A stretch of DNA of 64,000 nt from the NCBI GenBank assembly GCA_021292165.1, contig CM037888.1, positions 28,819,140 through 28,883,139 of the forward strand. Direction: 5' to 3'. This DNA is from Shinisaurus crocodilurus (taxonomy: Eukaryota > Chordata > Lepidosauria > Squamata > Shinisauridae). Under the pieces are notes generated by a model. That model saw nothing but the letters and a program-made list of their open reading frames with translations. It was not told the origin of the DNA and did not search any database. The first letter of the stretch is position 1. Each line of letters starts with the position of its first letter. Both the position numbers and the translations under genes were made by a program. Positions 10,871-22,791 of the stretch are shown here, one piece after another.

Positions 10871-12844
10871 ATGGCCATGCCCCTCCCCCAACCACCGATC
10901 GTTTGGTGGACTTCCTGCCTTTGTGTAGTTTTGTCCCCATTCTAAAAGGTTGAAATGCCTCTCCTAAGCCTTAGTTACTGGGCCCTAAGAGCTCTAAACT
11001 ACAATATGCAGTTATACCTTGGACTGCAAGTAACTTGGTCTGAGAGCGTTTTGCAAGACAAGCAAAAACATTTTTAAAATTTTGACTTGATAAACGAGCA
11101 AGGTCTTGCAAGACAAGTAGTGTAGGGATGTAACCGCTCGCCTCGAGCGGGAGTAGCGGGCCGAAATCGGCCCCGCTCACGCCCGCCAGAGACTCGCTTT
11201 GATATAAGAGTGTTCTGGATTACAAGCACGGTTCCGGAACAAATTATGCTTGCAATCCAAAGTATTACTGTATTTTGGCTCCGCCCACCACTGGAATGCA
11301 GCCCCCCGAGAGCTTCTGCAAAATGGAATTCGGCCCTCGGGCTGAAAGAGGTTCTGGTCTACACCGACCTTCTCCAACCTGGTGCCCTCCAAATATGGTG
11401 CGCTATGGCTCCCTTCACTCCCATCCAGCGCAAGCAATGCTTATGCTTGCTGGGAATGACAGATGTACTCCAGTATTTCTGGAAGGGCTGAGCTTGGGGA
11501 AGGCACCTCTATATAGACTGACATTCCTGGGCTAGATGGGCCAGTGACCTGAGTTGGTCGGTATATGGCAGCCCTTGTCACATCATAAACCTTAAAATAT
11601 TACACTGCTTTCACCTTCTCAAACTACCCCCAGTTTTAAACTGATTATATATAAGGGCACAATCCTGTGCAGGTTTATTCAGAAAAAAACCCCTACAACT
11701 CTCAACGTTCCCCAGCCAGCTTTGTAATTTTTTTCTGTCTAAACCCGCAGAAACTTTATTTTATTTCATAATTCATGAGCTGCTCTCACACCATTTTTTC
11801 CCTCTTTTTAACATCAATGATGGAATATATTTACCTGCTTAATATACAGGTAAATATATTCCATTTGGGACCAAATTCCAGCAGGGTTTTAGCACATCTA
11901 TAGATCACCCAACCAGGTAATTGATATTACTAAAAACAAGTTACCATAGACTTCAACTATATATCGCAGCAAAGTTGCATATAATCTTTGGGACTTTCAA
12001 ACCTTTGTCGTATCTCTTTTGAAGCCTTGACATATTTACCTGAGATTTGCAGTTCTTCCAAAGCAAGTAATTGAATATCTTCAGCCAACTTTTAAGTATC
12101 TCCGTAGATCTGTCTTGCCCTCTTTTCTATAACAAAAAGTACCCTTATAAGCTTTTGGCAGAGATGTGAGTTCGGGGTGGATATGCTGGGGGAGGCCTTG
12201 ATCCTCAAATATTAGAGAGGGAAGCCGGGACTGGAATTACCGGCCAGAAGGACAGACATCTTTTTGGAGGAGCTGTCACAGATTAGCTGCGTGGGCAGAG
12301 TTTTGGGAGGGGAAATAAAGGAGCTGGGAATAATTGGAGGGTGTTGAAAATTGGGGTTGAGGTACATTAATGCAACTGGGTTGGGAACGGGAACCCTGAT
12401 GTGGCTCTCTTGGTGCGGAGCTGAACTTACGCTGCCCGTCTGCATAATGAGCAAGGAGTCCCTTTTGCTTTTCACGAGGACTGAAATTTGCTCGTAAACA
12501 TTTTTTAAAGGCTCCGCAACCTGCAATTGTCAAATTTTGTAATTAAGAATGGCAATCCCACAACACAGCCATTTTTATATATATTTGGGAGAGAGAAAAC
12601 CACCACCATAGCCTGTAATAATAGTAATGGGTGTTTGATTGAAGCCGTAACAGTTTTCTGTGCACCGGAGTTAGCATTGTTTTGTGGGCATTCTAAGAGG
12701 GGGAAGCAGCCCTTGCTCAATTAATCCGAGCTTCTGCGGTAGCTCGGATTGTGACCTGGATCTGTGATCTCGCTTGTGGCGGGATCGCAGCAGAACCAGA
12801 CACTTTCCCTTCGATTACATCCATAGCAATTATTGGCACAAAAA

Positions 12845-12932
12845 TACCAAGCCAGCTGACTGTGGTGGCTGGGACTGATGGGAGTTGTAGTCCAACACAT
12901 CTGGGGAGCATCAAGTTGGGGAGGCTGATATA
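12845..12932. mobile_element. hAT-type MITE relic
   Basis: GATGGGAGTTGTAGTCCAAC, then ACATCTGGGGAGCATCAAG, is one arm of the common MITE. Confidence 0.6.
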
Positions 12933-13087
12933 GAGGTTGACTCTGCCTGGGGTGCAGGGCGTGGTTGCAGTGCACTTCGGGCGGCAAGCAGCAATGAGCG
13001 TAAGAACTAACCAAGAACAATGAGCGTAAGAACTAACTAACTATTATAATAATAATAATAATAATAAGACATTAATAAATAACTGCC

Positions 13088-13215
13088 TTGCTGGATCTGG
13101 CCTAGGTGTCCATCTGGGAAGCTGCAGCCCTTCAGACATGGTTGGACTACAAACCCCATCACGCCCAACAAGCATGGCCAATGGCCAAGGATGATGGGGG
13201 TTGTAGTCCTACAGC
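13088..13215. mobile_element. hAT-type MITE relic
   Basis: Inverted halves GTTGGACTACAAACCCCATC and GATGGGGGTTGTAGTCCTAC. Confidence 0.65.
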
Positions 13216-13315
13216 CGTTGATGCACAGGGTGGAGACTGGGCTGAGAGACGTACTTTTGTTTCCTCTCTTGTATGACCGGAAACGTGCGAGGCATCCTGT
13301 GCAATTGATTTGATT

Positions 13316-13672
13316 GGCGTTAGGTTCAGGGCAGACGAAAGGCAGCAGTACTTCTTCACACAGCACCTAGTTAAATTGTGGAACTCGCTAGTGCCGCGAT
13401 GGCCACCGAGTTAAGCAGCTTTAAAAGGGATTAGACAAGTTCCTGGAGGATATGGCCATCAGTGGCTACTAGTCATGATGGCTATATACTGCCTCTAGCC
13501 TCAGAGGCAGGGTGCCTCTCGATACAAGTTGCTGGGGAGCATGGGCGGGAGGGTGCTCTTGCGCTCCTGTCCTGCTCATGGGCTTTGCAGAGGAATCTGG
13601 TTGGCCGTTGTGGGAACAGACTGCTGGACTAGACAGGCCTTTGGTCTGATCCAGCATGACTCCTCTTACCTT
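13316..13672 (+). mobile_element. CR1-like LINE 3' end
   Basis: This is the coding end that in related copies reads FF..R..LWNSLP, followed by a 3' region ending ACAGGCCTTTGGTCTGATCC AGCATGACTCCTC. The same 3' family recurs at 19972-20560, 36745-37515 and 54680-55905. Confidence 0.65.
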
Positions 13673-14152
13673 TTGTTTTTGTTTTGGGGTGTGTGTTTTT
13701 TTTTACCTTAGTATAATGATTATTGAATTGTTTGTGGTTATCTGTAATTATTTCTATTGTATTTTTTGACTATTGTATTTAGTGTTTTTTGATATTTTGT
13801 AAAATTATATTTACTGTTCTCTGAGATTTTGTAAATTCTTTTTTGAATATTATAGTGTTCTTTGATGTTTTGTAAATTATATCTACTGTTATTTATTTGT
13901 CATGGTGTGAGCTGCTTTGGGCACAATTTTTGTGGGAAAGCGGCATACAAATAAAAGATGATCATGATCATGATCATGATGTTCTCCTGCTGTACAACTG
14001 GCCTGCCATCCAGGGCTCAGTATTTCCATGCTGCCCGTGGCAAGCAATGATGTAGAGCAAGGGGTGAGGAGATACCAGAGTTGTGCGGGGTGCGGGAGGG
14101 TTAGGGTAGGGCCAAGTGACAAGTGGTTGGGTGGTGGGAAAAGGCGGGGTAT

Positions 14153-14312
14153 GGCTTACGCGGGCTCAGCTTGTCTGAGCGTGGAAAGCTAAGCAGGGTC
14201 AAGCCTGGTTATGACTTGGATGGGAGACCCCTCCTCTAGCTTCCTGCCTTGAGCAGGGGGTTGGACTCGATAGCCTTGTAGGCTCCTTCCAACTCTATGA
14301 TCTATGATATGA
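14153..14312 (+). mobile_element. 5S-rRNA-derived SINE with CR1-like tail
   Basis: GTGGAAAGCTAAGCAGGGTC and TGACTTGGATGGGAGACC correspond to the box A, intermediate and box C promoter parts of vertebrate 5S rRNA. The tail TTGGACTCGATAGCCTTGTA and CCTTCCAACTCTATGATC is like a CR1 3' end. Not a functional 5S gene, since the 5S 3' third is replaced. Confidence 0.85.
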
Positions 14313-14540
14313 AATAAATATTTCTAGCTGGTAGCTTTGAATGCAAGCCTGAAAAGAAAAGCACCTTTAAATCAGGCTTGTAAATAGCTGGTTTCCTGTG
14401 GCCAGTTAGGAATTGGATCCAGGAGATCCAGTGGCTTTATAGAAGTTGGTTCTTTCCTACTTTGGGTCACGACTGATTGGCCACAGCTATGTCTGGGCAG
14501 GTAATTCGGTGAAAAACTGTGGACTAGTAACTTATGTGGG

Positions 14541-14789
14541 TTTTATTATTTCTTATTACGTTTATATCCTGCCTTTTTTCCTCTTGCAAAGAATCCAAAG
14601 TGGCTTACATCATGGTCCTGCTCCTCCTCTTCATTTGATCCTCACAACAACCCTGTGAGGTAGGTCAGGCTGAGAGTCCGTGACTGGCCCTAAGTCATCC
14701 ACAGTGAGCTTCATGGCCGAGCAGGGACTAGAACCCGGATCTCCCGAGTCCCAGCCCAATGCTCTAACCACTAGGCCACAGTGGCTCTC
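14541..14789 (-). mobile_element. MIR-like tRNA-derived SINE with L2-type tail
   Basis: On the minus strand it begins GAGCCACTGTGGCCTAGTGG and carries the GTTCTAGTCCC box-B-like stretch. The L2/MIR-like CACAGGGTTGTTGTGAGGAT block follows, ending with AT-rich repeats. Confidence 0.85.
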
Positions 14790-14895
14790 AAAGGCTGTTT
14801 TGTACGTGAATCAACTGACACTCACAGCCTGACTTAAAATGCAGCCGTTACTAATACATTCTCGCAAGCCCCTCTGCTTCCAGATTAGTTTCTGG

Positions 14896-15506
14896 CAGGG
14901 ATGTTGAAGAGTCCTTGGTCCCGAGTCCCGAGTCGAGTCCCGAGTCTTTGGACCCGAGTCTAGAGTCGAGTCTAGAGTCCGAGGTCCAAAATGGTGACTC
15001 GAGTCGAGTCCCGAGTCCCTCCCAAAGCGGCGGCCCATGGAGGGAGCAGGAGGGTCTCCGCGAGAGGAAGAAGAGCTGCCCTTCCTCCCGCGGAGACCCT
15101 CCTGCTCCCTCCATGGGCCGCTGCCGCTGCCGCCCTCACCTCCACCTCCGCCGCCCTCACCTCACCGCTGCCGCTGCCCTCGCCGCCGCCCTCGCCTCTG
15201 CCGCTGCAACCCCGCCAAAAACAGAGCGACGGCGCTGGCGGCGTGACGCGGCGTGCTGTGTGCTACGGCGATGGCGATGAGGTCGGTGGCGGCGGCGGCG
15301 GAAGAGGAGGAGGAGGAGGTGAGGGCGGCGGCGGCGGCAGAGGCGAGAGCGGCGGCGGAGGCGGGGGAGGAGGAGTCCTTGGGCTCGAGTCCCGAGTCGA
15401 GTCTCGAGTCCCACATAAATTATTGGGACTTGAGTGGGACTCGAGTCAGAGGGGGGACTCAGTCGGACTCACGAGTCGTGTCCCCGAGTCCGAGTCCCCA
15501 TCCCTG
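14896..15506. mobile_element. 611-bp hAT-like element with GAGTC arrays and CpG-rich hairpin core
   Basis: The termini CAGGGATG and CATCCCTG are inverted, and the flanks GTTTCTGG at 14888-14895 and 15507-15514 are identical, an exact 8-bp target duplication of hAT type. Both ends consist of irregular GAGTC/CGAGTC arrays. The core has a perfect 32-nt inverted repeat (15031-15062 and 15089-15120), then GCC-type triplet runs followed by GGC-type triplet runs. No transposase is encoded, so it is non-autonomous. Long open frames inside are only products of the skewed composition. Confidence 0.85.
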
Positions 15507-16729
15507 GTTTCTGGCTCTTCTTCCACCACTGGAACATACATAGATTGAACTTGCAATATATATATATTTTTTAAAAAAAATATGAAAAAGTGTTCCAATT
15601 TGTCTCTATGGGAGGTGGAAGGAAAGGAGTTCAGCAGAGGGAGACGCCGACATATGAACCTGGGTCCCCATGTAAATCATTTCCCACAAAGGAGATGCCT
15701 GTCAGTTTTGCTCTGGGAAGGCTTGGGGAACAACCCAGAGATCAGGCCCTGATCAGATAAAATGCAAGGGTGTGCGCTCGTCCCATTGCCGCCCATAGAT
15801 ATTTATTTATTTATTTATTTTTAAGCCGCACGTTGTGCTGCCTCCTCACCGTTGAACCTCCACACCCACTGCTGGAATTGACGCCTCCACCTGAGATGCT
15901 GCAATGTTTTGGCAGGATCTCAGCTGTGTGCATTGTGGTTCTGTTCAGAGTTATGTGCCGGGGGCTCTTTTCCTGTATTCCTTTGGGCCTGCCGTGTGCG
16001 AGGCAGAGCGAGCGAGAACACGCGCGCACCTTGCAGTGAGCTTTGCGATCCAAGGGCATGAGTTCCCACAACGAGGTCTTTTCATGCCAGTTAATCTGAG
16101 GGCTGAGGCAAGCCGAAGCCTCTTGGAGCCACTTGAGCCGCGCTGGAAGTGGGGAAGGAGGGACGGTGTACTACAAGGACCTGGGTGGTGTGCCTTGTGT
16201 CCCTGCGCATGTCCCGGGCACATGATGCGCAGTCCCTGGCAGTGGCGACCAAGCAACCCAGTGCAGAGAGCAAGTTTTACCCTCACTGCAGTGGGTTCGC
16301 CAACGACGGCAACTATGCTGAGGAATGAATGGCAACCCATTTACTCGTGTGGGGAAAAGCAGGGGGTGGATTTAGAGACACCGTTGATATGTGGGCTAAA
16401 CCTGCTCACTCACTGCCCCAGTGATCCTGGTAGCCAGTGAGCTTGCTGCCGTCTGTGTGGCCAGACCCCTTCATGGTCATAACTCCACCCCACAGTCTCT
16501 TTCCAGTTCTCACCAGAGCGTGATAGAATACTGGGAGCTGTGTGTACTTTTAGATGCATATTCTTTGTAGCCCTTTTTAATATGCACAGTCCCTTCCACT
16601 CATACCAGGTTGAGGAAAGCTGCACTAGAGGGTATGAGATGACTATCTGTCCATAGCTGATCCATATTTGTGGAACTTCCTTTCCCAGTGGTTCACCATA
16701 GTCCTACCCTGAGCGTATACCTTTCTGGC

Positions 16730-16974
16730 ATTTATTTATTTATTATATTTATATCCTGCCTTTTTGCCTTTTGCAAGGAACCCAAGGCAGCTTACATAAT
16801 CCCCCTCCTCCTCTCCATTTTATCCTCACAACAACCCTGTGAGGTGGGTTAGGCTGAGAGTCAGTGACTGTCCATCCCAAAGTCACCCAGTGAGCTTCAT
16901 GGCCGAGTGGGGACTTGAACCCGGATCTCCCGAGTCCTGGTCCAACACTGTAACCGCTACGCCACACTGGCTCG
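16730..16974 (-). mobile_element. MIR-like SINE (part of a duplicated block)
   Basis: It has the same family structure, with a diagnostic AGCGGTTACAGTGTTGGACC on the minus strand shared only with the copy at 19005-19246. Confidence 0.85.
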
Positions 16975-17238
16975 GCTTTTAAGTGTTTATTGACTGCGGT
17001 TAAACCGGTGGAAGCAGGGATCAGCATTATTTTAATGAAATAGGGGCTGATCTACCAGAAAGTTCTCCCGCACAAGCCCCGCCCCACCCGAACAAACCAG
17101 GATTGTGCAGAAGCACCCCTGTGTCATTGAAATGGGGGGTGCATAACTAAGACATCGCTCTCTGGTTTGTACCCTGTTGGTTTTCGGTGTGTGTTGTGCT
17201 CTCTGCTTTGGGAGAATTAATCAGCTCAAATAAATAAC
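16730..17238. repeat. direct duplication, copy 1
   Basis: The SINE plus about 264 bp of adjoining sequence (from TTTTAAGTGTTTATTGACTG to TAATCAGCTCAAATAAATAA) is repeated nearly unchanged at 19005-19506. Sequence outside the two blocks differs. Confidence 0.85.
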
Positions 17239-17964
17239 TGAAGACGTGCTGTTGAAGTCCGTTTGCGGACATGGGACGTGTGAGAAGAGATCAATGAATT
17301 ACCGAGTGAAGATTTAAAAGGTTATTTGCCATGCAAAGCAGAAGGTTCAGGTTTTGCTGAATATCTCTCTTCCAATTTCATCCGCTTTGCCAGCCCTGGT
17401 TCTGTTTTAGCTGTTAAGAGTTGGGGGGGGGGGGAATGGACCCCCCTTGTGGGGGGAGTCTTCTACACCAGCCGAGGGGATGGGGCTAGTCGGATCTATA
17501 AAAAGATCATTTTTCAAGCCAAAGTTTATGATTTCGTTTCTTAGGTGCACTTCTGTTCCGAAGGCTTTGAAGTCCACCTTTTGCAAACTTTGCTTCTAAT
17601 TCTCCAAGCAGCGTCTCATTCCAGAGTGGCAGTGGAGGGCAAACACCCCCCTCCCCCCACTCCACCTCCCTGCCTGTGAGTGTGCCTGGCTTTGATTCAC
17701 AGCTCTCTGATTGTGCCCTGGAGGAGGTGAGGGGAGCACCTCGTCTCCATCCATGACCGAGAACTTACCTGTCTTCTTCTCTGACCGGTCTTAGATGGCC
17801 AGTCTCCAGCGTAGCTGTTTGGCTTTGGGGACGTTTGCAGAGGGAAGAGGGGTTGTGGAGTGTATCTACCCACCCACCCAAAAAAGACCAGGCTTAAGTG
17901 GATCTATCAAGCCCAGCGTTCCGTTCCCGACAGTGATGGGTCCCGAGCAGAGCACAAAGGTTTA

Positions 17965-18123
17965 GATTTCATAGATCATAAGAGTTGGAAGGAGCCTACA
18001 AGGCCATCAAGTCCAACCCCCTGCTCAGTGCAGGAAACTAGAGGAGGGGTCTCCCATCCAAGTAATAACCAGGCCTGACCCTGCTTAGCTTTCCACGCTC
18101 AGACAAGCTGAGCCAGCGTGAGT
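17965..18123 (-). mobile_element. 5S-rRNA-derived SINE with CR1-like tail
   Basis: On the minus strand it reads GCTGGCTCAGCTTGTCTGAG, AAGCTAAGCAGGGTCAGGCC, GGATGGGAGACCCCTCCTCT. It ends with GGAAGGAGCC-complement and the ATAGATCATA tail region. Confidence 0.85.
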
Positions 18124-18608
18124 CCCCTGTTTGTCCCCCACCGCCTGGAATTGAGAGAGAATGCTGTTCCTGCCCATGGAGGTTCAATTGAGCTCATATG
18201 GCTCTTAGACCTATCTGCCTCCGGGAAATCCCACGTTTCATCTGAAGGGGAGAAGCCTTTCTCTCATCACACCAGCACTCTGGGTTAGGCCACAGAAATG
18301 TTTGGCTGTAGTCATGTTAGCGAAATGGAGCCTCCAGAACCAGAGGCAGTCTCCCTCTGAATACCAAGATGCCGCTGCCCTCCTGCCTAGTGCTGAATCG
18401 ACATTTTCGACTAGTTCCGTCCCACTTAAAGAGAAGCAGGCTGTGGGTCTGTTGAGAAACTAAGCCGATCCCCCTGAACCTGTTGTTTTTTTGAAGGCCA
18501 AGAGAAATTCTTTTAAAATGTCACGCCCTTTGGGGCTTATCTTAACAAGTGTCCGAGTGGTGTGTGCGCAGTTTCTTTCTGTAATGACTTGATCTGTAAC
18601 GCTACTTG

Positions 18609-18648
18609 TGGCACTCCCAATCTACTTGTGGCACTCCCAATCGGCATT
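18609..18648 (+). repeat. 20-bp tandem duplication
   Basis: ACTTGTGGCACTCCCAATC occurs twice in direct succession. Confidence 0.8.
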
Positions 18649-19004
18649 CAACTCCAGGCCGTTGTTTCCCCTCCCACTGCCTCCGGGCACAGCCTCACAA
18701 GCCAGTGGGGATCTTTCATCTTCTTTTCTGCGGGTCCCCATTTTTTTTAACCCACAATGTCTGTAAAGAGACACTACATCCTCACGAAGCATTGTTTTGC
18801 CAGCATTGGGAAAGGACATGATGGCCTACAGGGACGCCGATTTGACGCCCTGGTGCTGCAGGTGGCACTGGACCGATTTGTTATAGAAAGGACATACCTG
18901 AAAGCTGCTCTCTGCCCCCTTGCTAAGGGCAAGTCGGCTACGGAGTGCATGTGGACGTTTTCAGAATTTCTCCTGGCCCCAGAGAACTTTGCCAGAAATG
19001 TCAT

Positions 19005-19246
19005 TTATTATTATTTATTTGTTATATTTAAATCCTGACATTTTCTCTCTTGCAAGGAACCCAAGGCGGCTTACATGGCCCTCCTCCTCTCCATTTTATC
19101 CTCACAACAACCCTGTGAGGTAGGTTAGGCTGAGAGTCAGTGACTGGTCCAAAGTCACCCAGTGAGCTTCATGGCCGAGTGGGGACTCGAACTCGGATCT
19201 CCCGAGTCCTGGTCCAACACTGTAACCGCTACGCCACACTGGCTCT
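19005..19246 (-). mobile_element. MIR-like SINE (part of duplicated block)
   Basis: Sister of the SINE at 16730-16974, with the same diagnostic changes. Confidence 0.85.
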
Positions 19247-19506
19247 GCTTTTAAGTGTTTATTGACTGCGGTTAAACCGGTGGAAGCAGGGATCAGCATT
19301 ATTTTAATGAAATAGGGGCTGATCTACCAGAAAGTTCTCCCGCACAAGCCACACCCCACCCGAACAAACCAGGATTGTGCAGAAGCACCCCTGTGTCATT
19401 GAAATGGGGGGTGCATAAGACATCGCTCTCTGGTTTGTACCCTGTTGGTTTTCGGTGTGTGTTGTGCTCTCTGCTTTGGGAGAATTAATCAGCTTAAATA
19501 AATAAC
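19005..19506. repeat. direct duplication, copy 2
   Basis: See copy 1 at 16730-17238. The offset is about 2.27 kb, and copy 2 lacks the CTAA of GCATAACTAAGACATCG. Confidence 0.85.
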
Positions 19507-19971
19507 ACTCATCTCAATTCAACAACCTGAGAAGGCACCTGGCATTTTCAGTGCAGCAAAACCCCTGCCTCCGTGTGCTTCTCAGAAGCATAGGACTGGT
19601 CTCAGTTGGGGACAGGATGTTGGGCAAGATGGACCTGCCATGCTCTGGTCCAGTTGAATCCCTCTTTAAGTTCTTAAGCTGTCCTTTTACCATTCTTTTA
19701 TCCAGCCTGATTCTGGGTATAATGGATCATGAAGGGATAACTCATTTCTACACTCATCTGGGCTTGGACCCCCAAACTTATTGGTGGTTAATAGCAGAGC
19801 TCAGGCCTGGATTGTGTGAGTTAATAATACAGTGTTTCTGAGCATGTTCAGAGTGCCTGCATATCCACTGAGTAACCCCAGCCAGCCATTACGTATTTGG
19901 GATTAGGGGGGAAGGGCCTTTAGGTTATAGAGTGTGATATCCAAACCTGCTACCCCCACCATCAGTAAAAA

Positions 19972-20560
19972 CATGAGAAGAGCCCTGCTGGATCAGACCA
20001 AGGGTCCACCTAGTCCAGCATTCTGTTCCCACAGTGGCCAACCAGCTGCCCCACAGAAAACCCACAAGCAGGATACGAGTGCAACAGCACCCTCCAACCC
20101 ATTTCCCCCAGTAACTGGTGTACAGAGGCATACTGCCGCTGATCCTGGAGGTAGCATACAGCCATCAGGACTAGTAGCCATTGATAGCCTTCTCCGCCAT
20201 GAATTTGTCCAATCCCCTTTTAAAGCCCGCCACACTGGTGGCCATCACTACACCTTGTGGAAGTGAATTCCATAGTTTAACTCTGCGCTGCGTGAAGAAG
20301 TCTTTCCTTTGATCTGTCCTGACTCTCCCACCAGTCAGCTTCATGGGATATGACCCCACTGGGTTCTAGCATTACAAGAGAGAGAGAAATGTCCCCCTCT
20401 GCACTTTCCCCGCAACATGCATAATTTTGTACACCTCTATCGTGTCTCCCCTCATGTCTCGCCTTTTTTTTTTTTCTAAGCTAAACAATTCCAGCTTTGC
20501 TCGTAGGGGAAGTTGCTCCCGCCCCTTGATCGTTTTAGTTGCCCTTTTCTGCTGTACCTC
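19972..20560 (-). mobile_element. CR1-like LINE 3' part
   Basis: On the minus strand it codes RKDFFTQRRVKLWNSLPQGV and ends with GACCCTTGGTCTGATCCAGC. It has the same 3' family as 13316-13672. Confidence 0.7.
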
Positions 20561-20596
20561 TTAGATTTCAGAACTGAGCTCTGTCTAAGCCCATCT

Positions 20597-20835
20597 TCCT
20601 GCAGGGGTTGTATCCAGATTTCGGTGAGTGCAGCTGGGCGGGCAGAAGCAGACTCCCCTGGTGCCCCTTCCTCCCCATGGCAACCTCTCCAGCCCACTGA
20701 AAATGCTACATGGGGAGTTGGGGGAGCCCTACGGAATGGGGCGAGCTGCCGTGCAGTGGGGGAGGGCAGGATCCCTGGAAATCGGGCAGAGGCGCCTTCC
20801 GCGAAGAGAGCCCTTTCCATCAGCGGAAAGTCAGA
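20597..20835 (+). mobile_element. non-autonomous DNA-element-like repeat (TTGGATCCAGATTT family)
   Basis: GGGTTGTATCCAGATTTCGG, then CTCCAGCCCACTGAAAATGC. It is clearly related to 27945-28165. The termini are degraded. Confidence 0.45.
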
Positions 20836-20839
20836 CCAT

Positions 20840-20945
20840 GCAGCCGTCCCCAGCTGTTTTGGACTTCACCTCCCACTAGCCCCAGCCATGCTGGGGTTTG
20901 TAGTCCAAAATATCTGGAGGGGGTCCCCAGGTTCGAGGAGGCGGG
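20840..20945. mobile_element. hAT-type MITE relic
   Basis: GCTGTTTTGGACTTCACCTC and GGTTTGTAGTCCAAAATATC are inverted halves. Confidence 0.6.
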
Positions 20946-21114
20946 CCTGACCTGGGTGACGTGATTTTGAGAAGGCGTCCTTGGGTGAGGACTTTAGAGC
21001 CAGCCTTCAGACGTGCTGGGCGAAAACTCCCCGCATCCCCCACCAACAGAACAGCCTGGAATCCCAGCCTTAAAACATTGGAGGTGCCTCTGCCTGCCGT
21101 GCTAAACATTTCCC

Positions 21115-21116
21115 TC

Positions 21117-21161
<45 letters not shown>

Positions 21162-21162
21162 G
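21115..21162. repeat. compound (CT)n(CA)n microsatellite
   Basis: A CT run passes directly into a CA run. A similar compound tract is at 31445-31494. Confidence 0.9.
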
Positions 21163-22613
21163 CTACACGCACGCAATAAAAGCACCATTTTAGGAATGCT
21201 GGCTCTATTTTCACACATATCCCCTCCTTTCACGCCTCTCCCCATGCCGTTGAAATCTGACCTAATTCCTTTGCACATGGTGGTAAATTTATTGGTCTAT
21301 CAGATTCTTTCTTTCTTTCTTCCTTTCTTTCCCCTTGATGGCAGATTTCATTGTCTTTCTTCCTGCAGCTCATTTCTCAGAGCTGCTGTTCCAGGGTCCC
21401 CCCCCCCCCCCCCCGCCACCCTTTTCTCCTTCCACTCCAGTCAAATCACTTTTATATGGGACCCTTCCAGCCTCGCTCCTTTGTCATGCAAACAGGGCGG
21501 TGATAATCGGCCTATTCTTTTGCCTGCGTGATGAGCAGTTCAAAGGCCCAGCAGCTTAATGGCCTGTCAGAGATGCCACCACCAAAAGCCTTTTCCCTGA
21601 GCTCTGGTCATTTGCAGACTTGGCTTCTTCTTCGCTCCCCGGGTCCCTCTCTCAGCGCGAAGGTGGCTATGCAGGGCCCTGCTGAAAGGCGGCATCAATC
21701 ACTCCTCTGCGAGGCGAGGGTGGGAGCAGGGTTGGATTGCCGCTGCGAAACGCCCAATTGCATCTCTGTACCACGTTTCTGAGCTAATGTGTGTGAAGCA
21801 CTTTGAACAGTTGAATTTGGGGCGGGGAGTTTGTTTGTGCAGGTCCCAGAGCTTTGCAGGCACAAGGTCCTGGGTTCCATCCTTGGCGTCTTGAAAGGAT
21901 CTCCAGTCACAGGGCTGGGAAAGTGCCCACTTTGTCTGAGACCCCCAGAGTGGGGGGGGGAGGGGTCCCCCCATCTTTTTGGACCTGTGGCCACCACCAC
22001 AAAATGGCTCCCGTGGAAGATGCGGCTAGTCACATGATGGCTGACGCGGGGGCCTGGCTAGTGAAAAGTGAGCTTAAAGAGGTCACGGGGGGGGGGGAGG
22101 AATAGTGAGGCCAGAGGCTGGGAGTGGGGAGAAGCAGCGAGGCAAAGGGGTCGAGGGCGGAGAAAGAGCAAAGCTAGAGTCTGAGAGGGAAGCAGCAAGG
22201 CAAACGGCATTGCCCTTTTTTGGGGGGGTGCCTGCTGAAAATATCCTTATTGCAACACGCCTTGCTCGATTGACCAGCCATGATTTTTTTATTGGTTTTC
22301 TGTTTTTTGAAAACTTTTAATGTGGTGTTTTATTCTTTTCGTCTTTTTATTGTTCACTACTCGGGAGTCTGTTTAGATGTGGAGCTGTATAAATGTGTTG
22401 TGAATAAATAAATAAATAAATAAATAAATAAATGGGGTAGAGGGGAGAGCAAGAGCAAGGTGAGAAAGGAAGAGAAAGACGACTACCCTAAACATTTCCC
22501 AAGGTTTTTTATTTAAAAAGAGGGGGGGGAAATATTTTGAAGGGGGCAGGGAGTAGAGAGCTTTGTGGGTGCGGTTGGAGGCCCCCATGGGCACCCCCCT
22601 GCCCTAGACCATT

Positions 22614-22791
22614 AGTAACATAGGAATCTGCCTTAGCCAGAATCAGACCGTTGGTCCAACTAAGCTCAGTATTAAGACTACACTGACTGGCAGTGGCTCT
22701 TTGGGGCTTCTTGTCAGGGTTGTTCCCCACCCCTACCTAAAGATGCCAGGGACTGAACCTGTGCTCTACCACTGAGCTACAGCCCTTCCCT
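22614..22791 (-). mobile_element. tRNA-derived SINE (second family)
   Basis: On the minus strand it has GTAGCTCAGTGGTAGAGCAC (box A) and GGTTCAGTCCCTGGCATCTT (box B). It ends with CTGGCTAAGGCAGATTCCTA. Confidence 0.75.

Noticed and set aside
14153..14312. 5S rRNA gene
   Set aside because: Only the internal promoter portion resembles 5S. The 3' third is replaced by a CR1-like tail and the unit recurs dispersed, so it is a SINE.
14991..15548. 185-codon and other long open frames over the CpG-rich core
   Set aside because: They come from triplet repeats inside the hAT-like element. Several frames on both strands are open at once, which is typical of GC-rich low-complexity DNA.
18757..19038. 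93-codon open frame beginning MSVKRHYILTKH
   Set aside because: Reads like protein at first, but there is no recognised family, no splice context, and it runs into a SINE.
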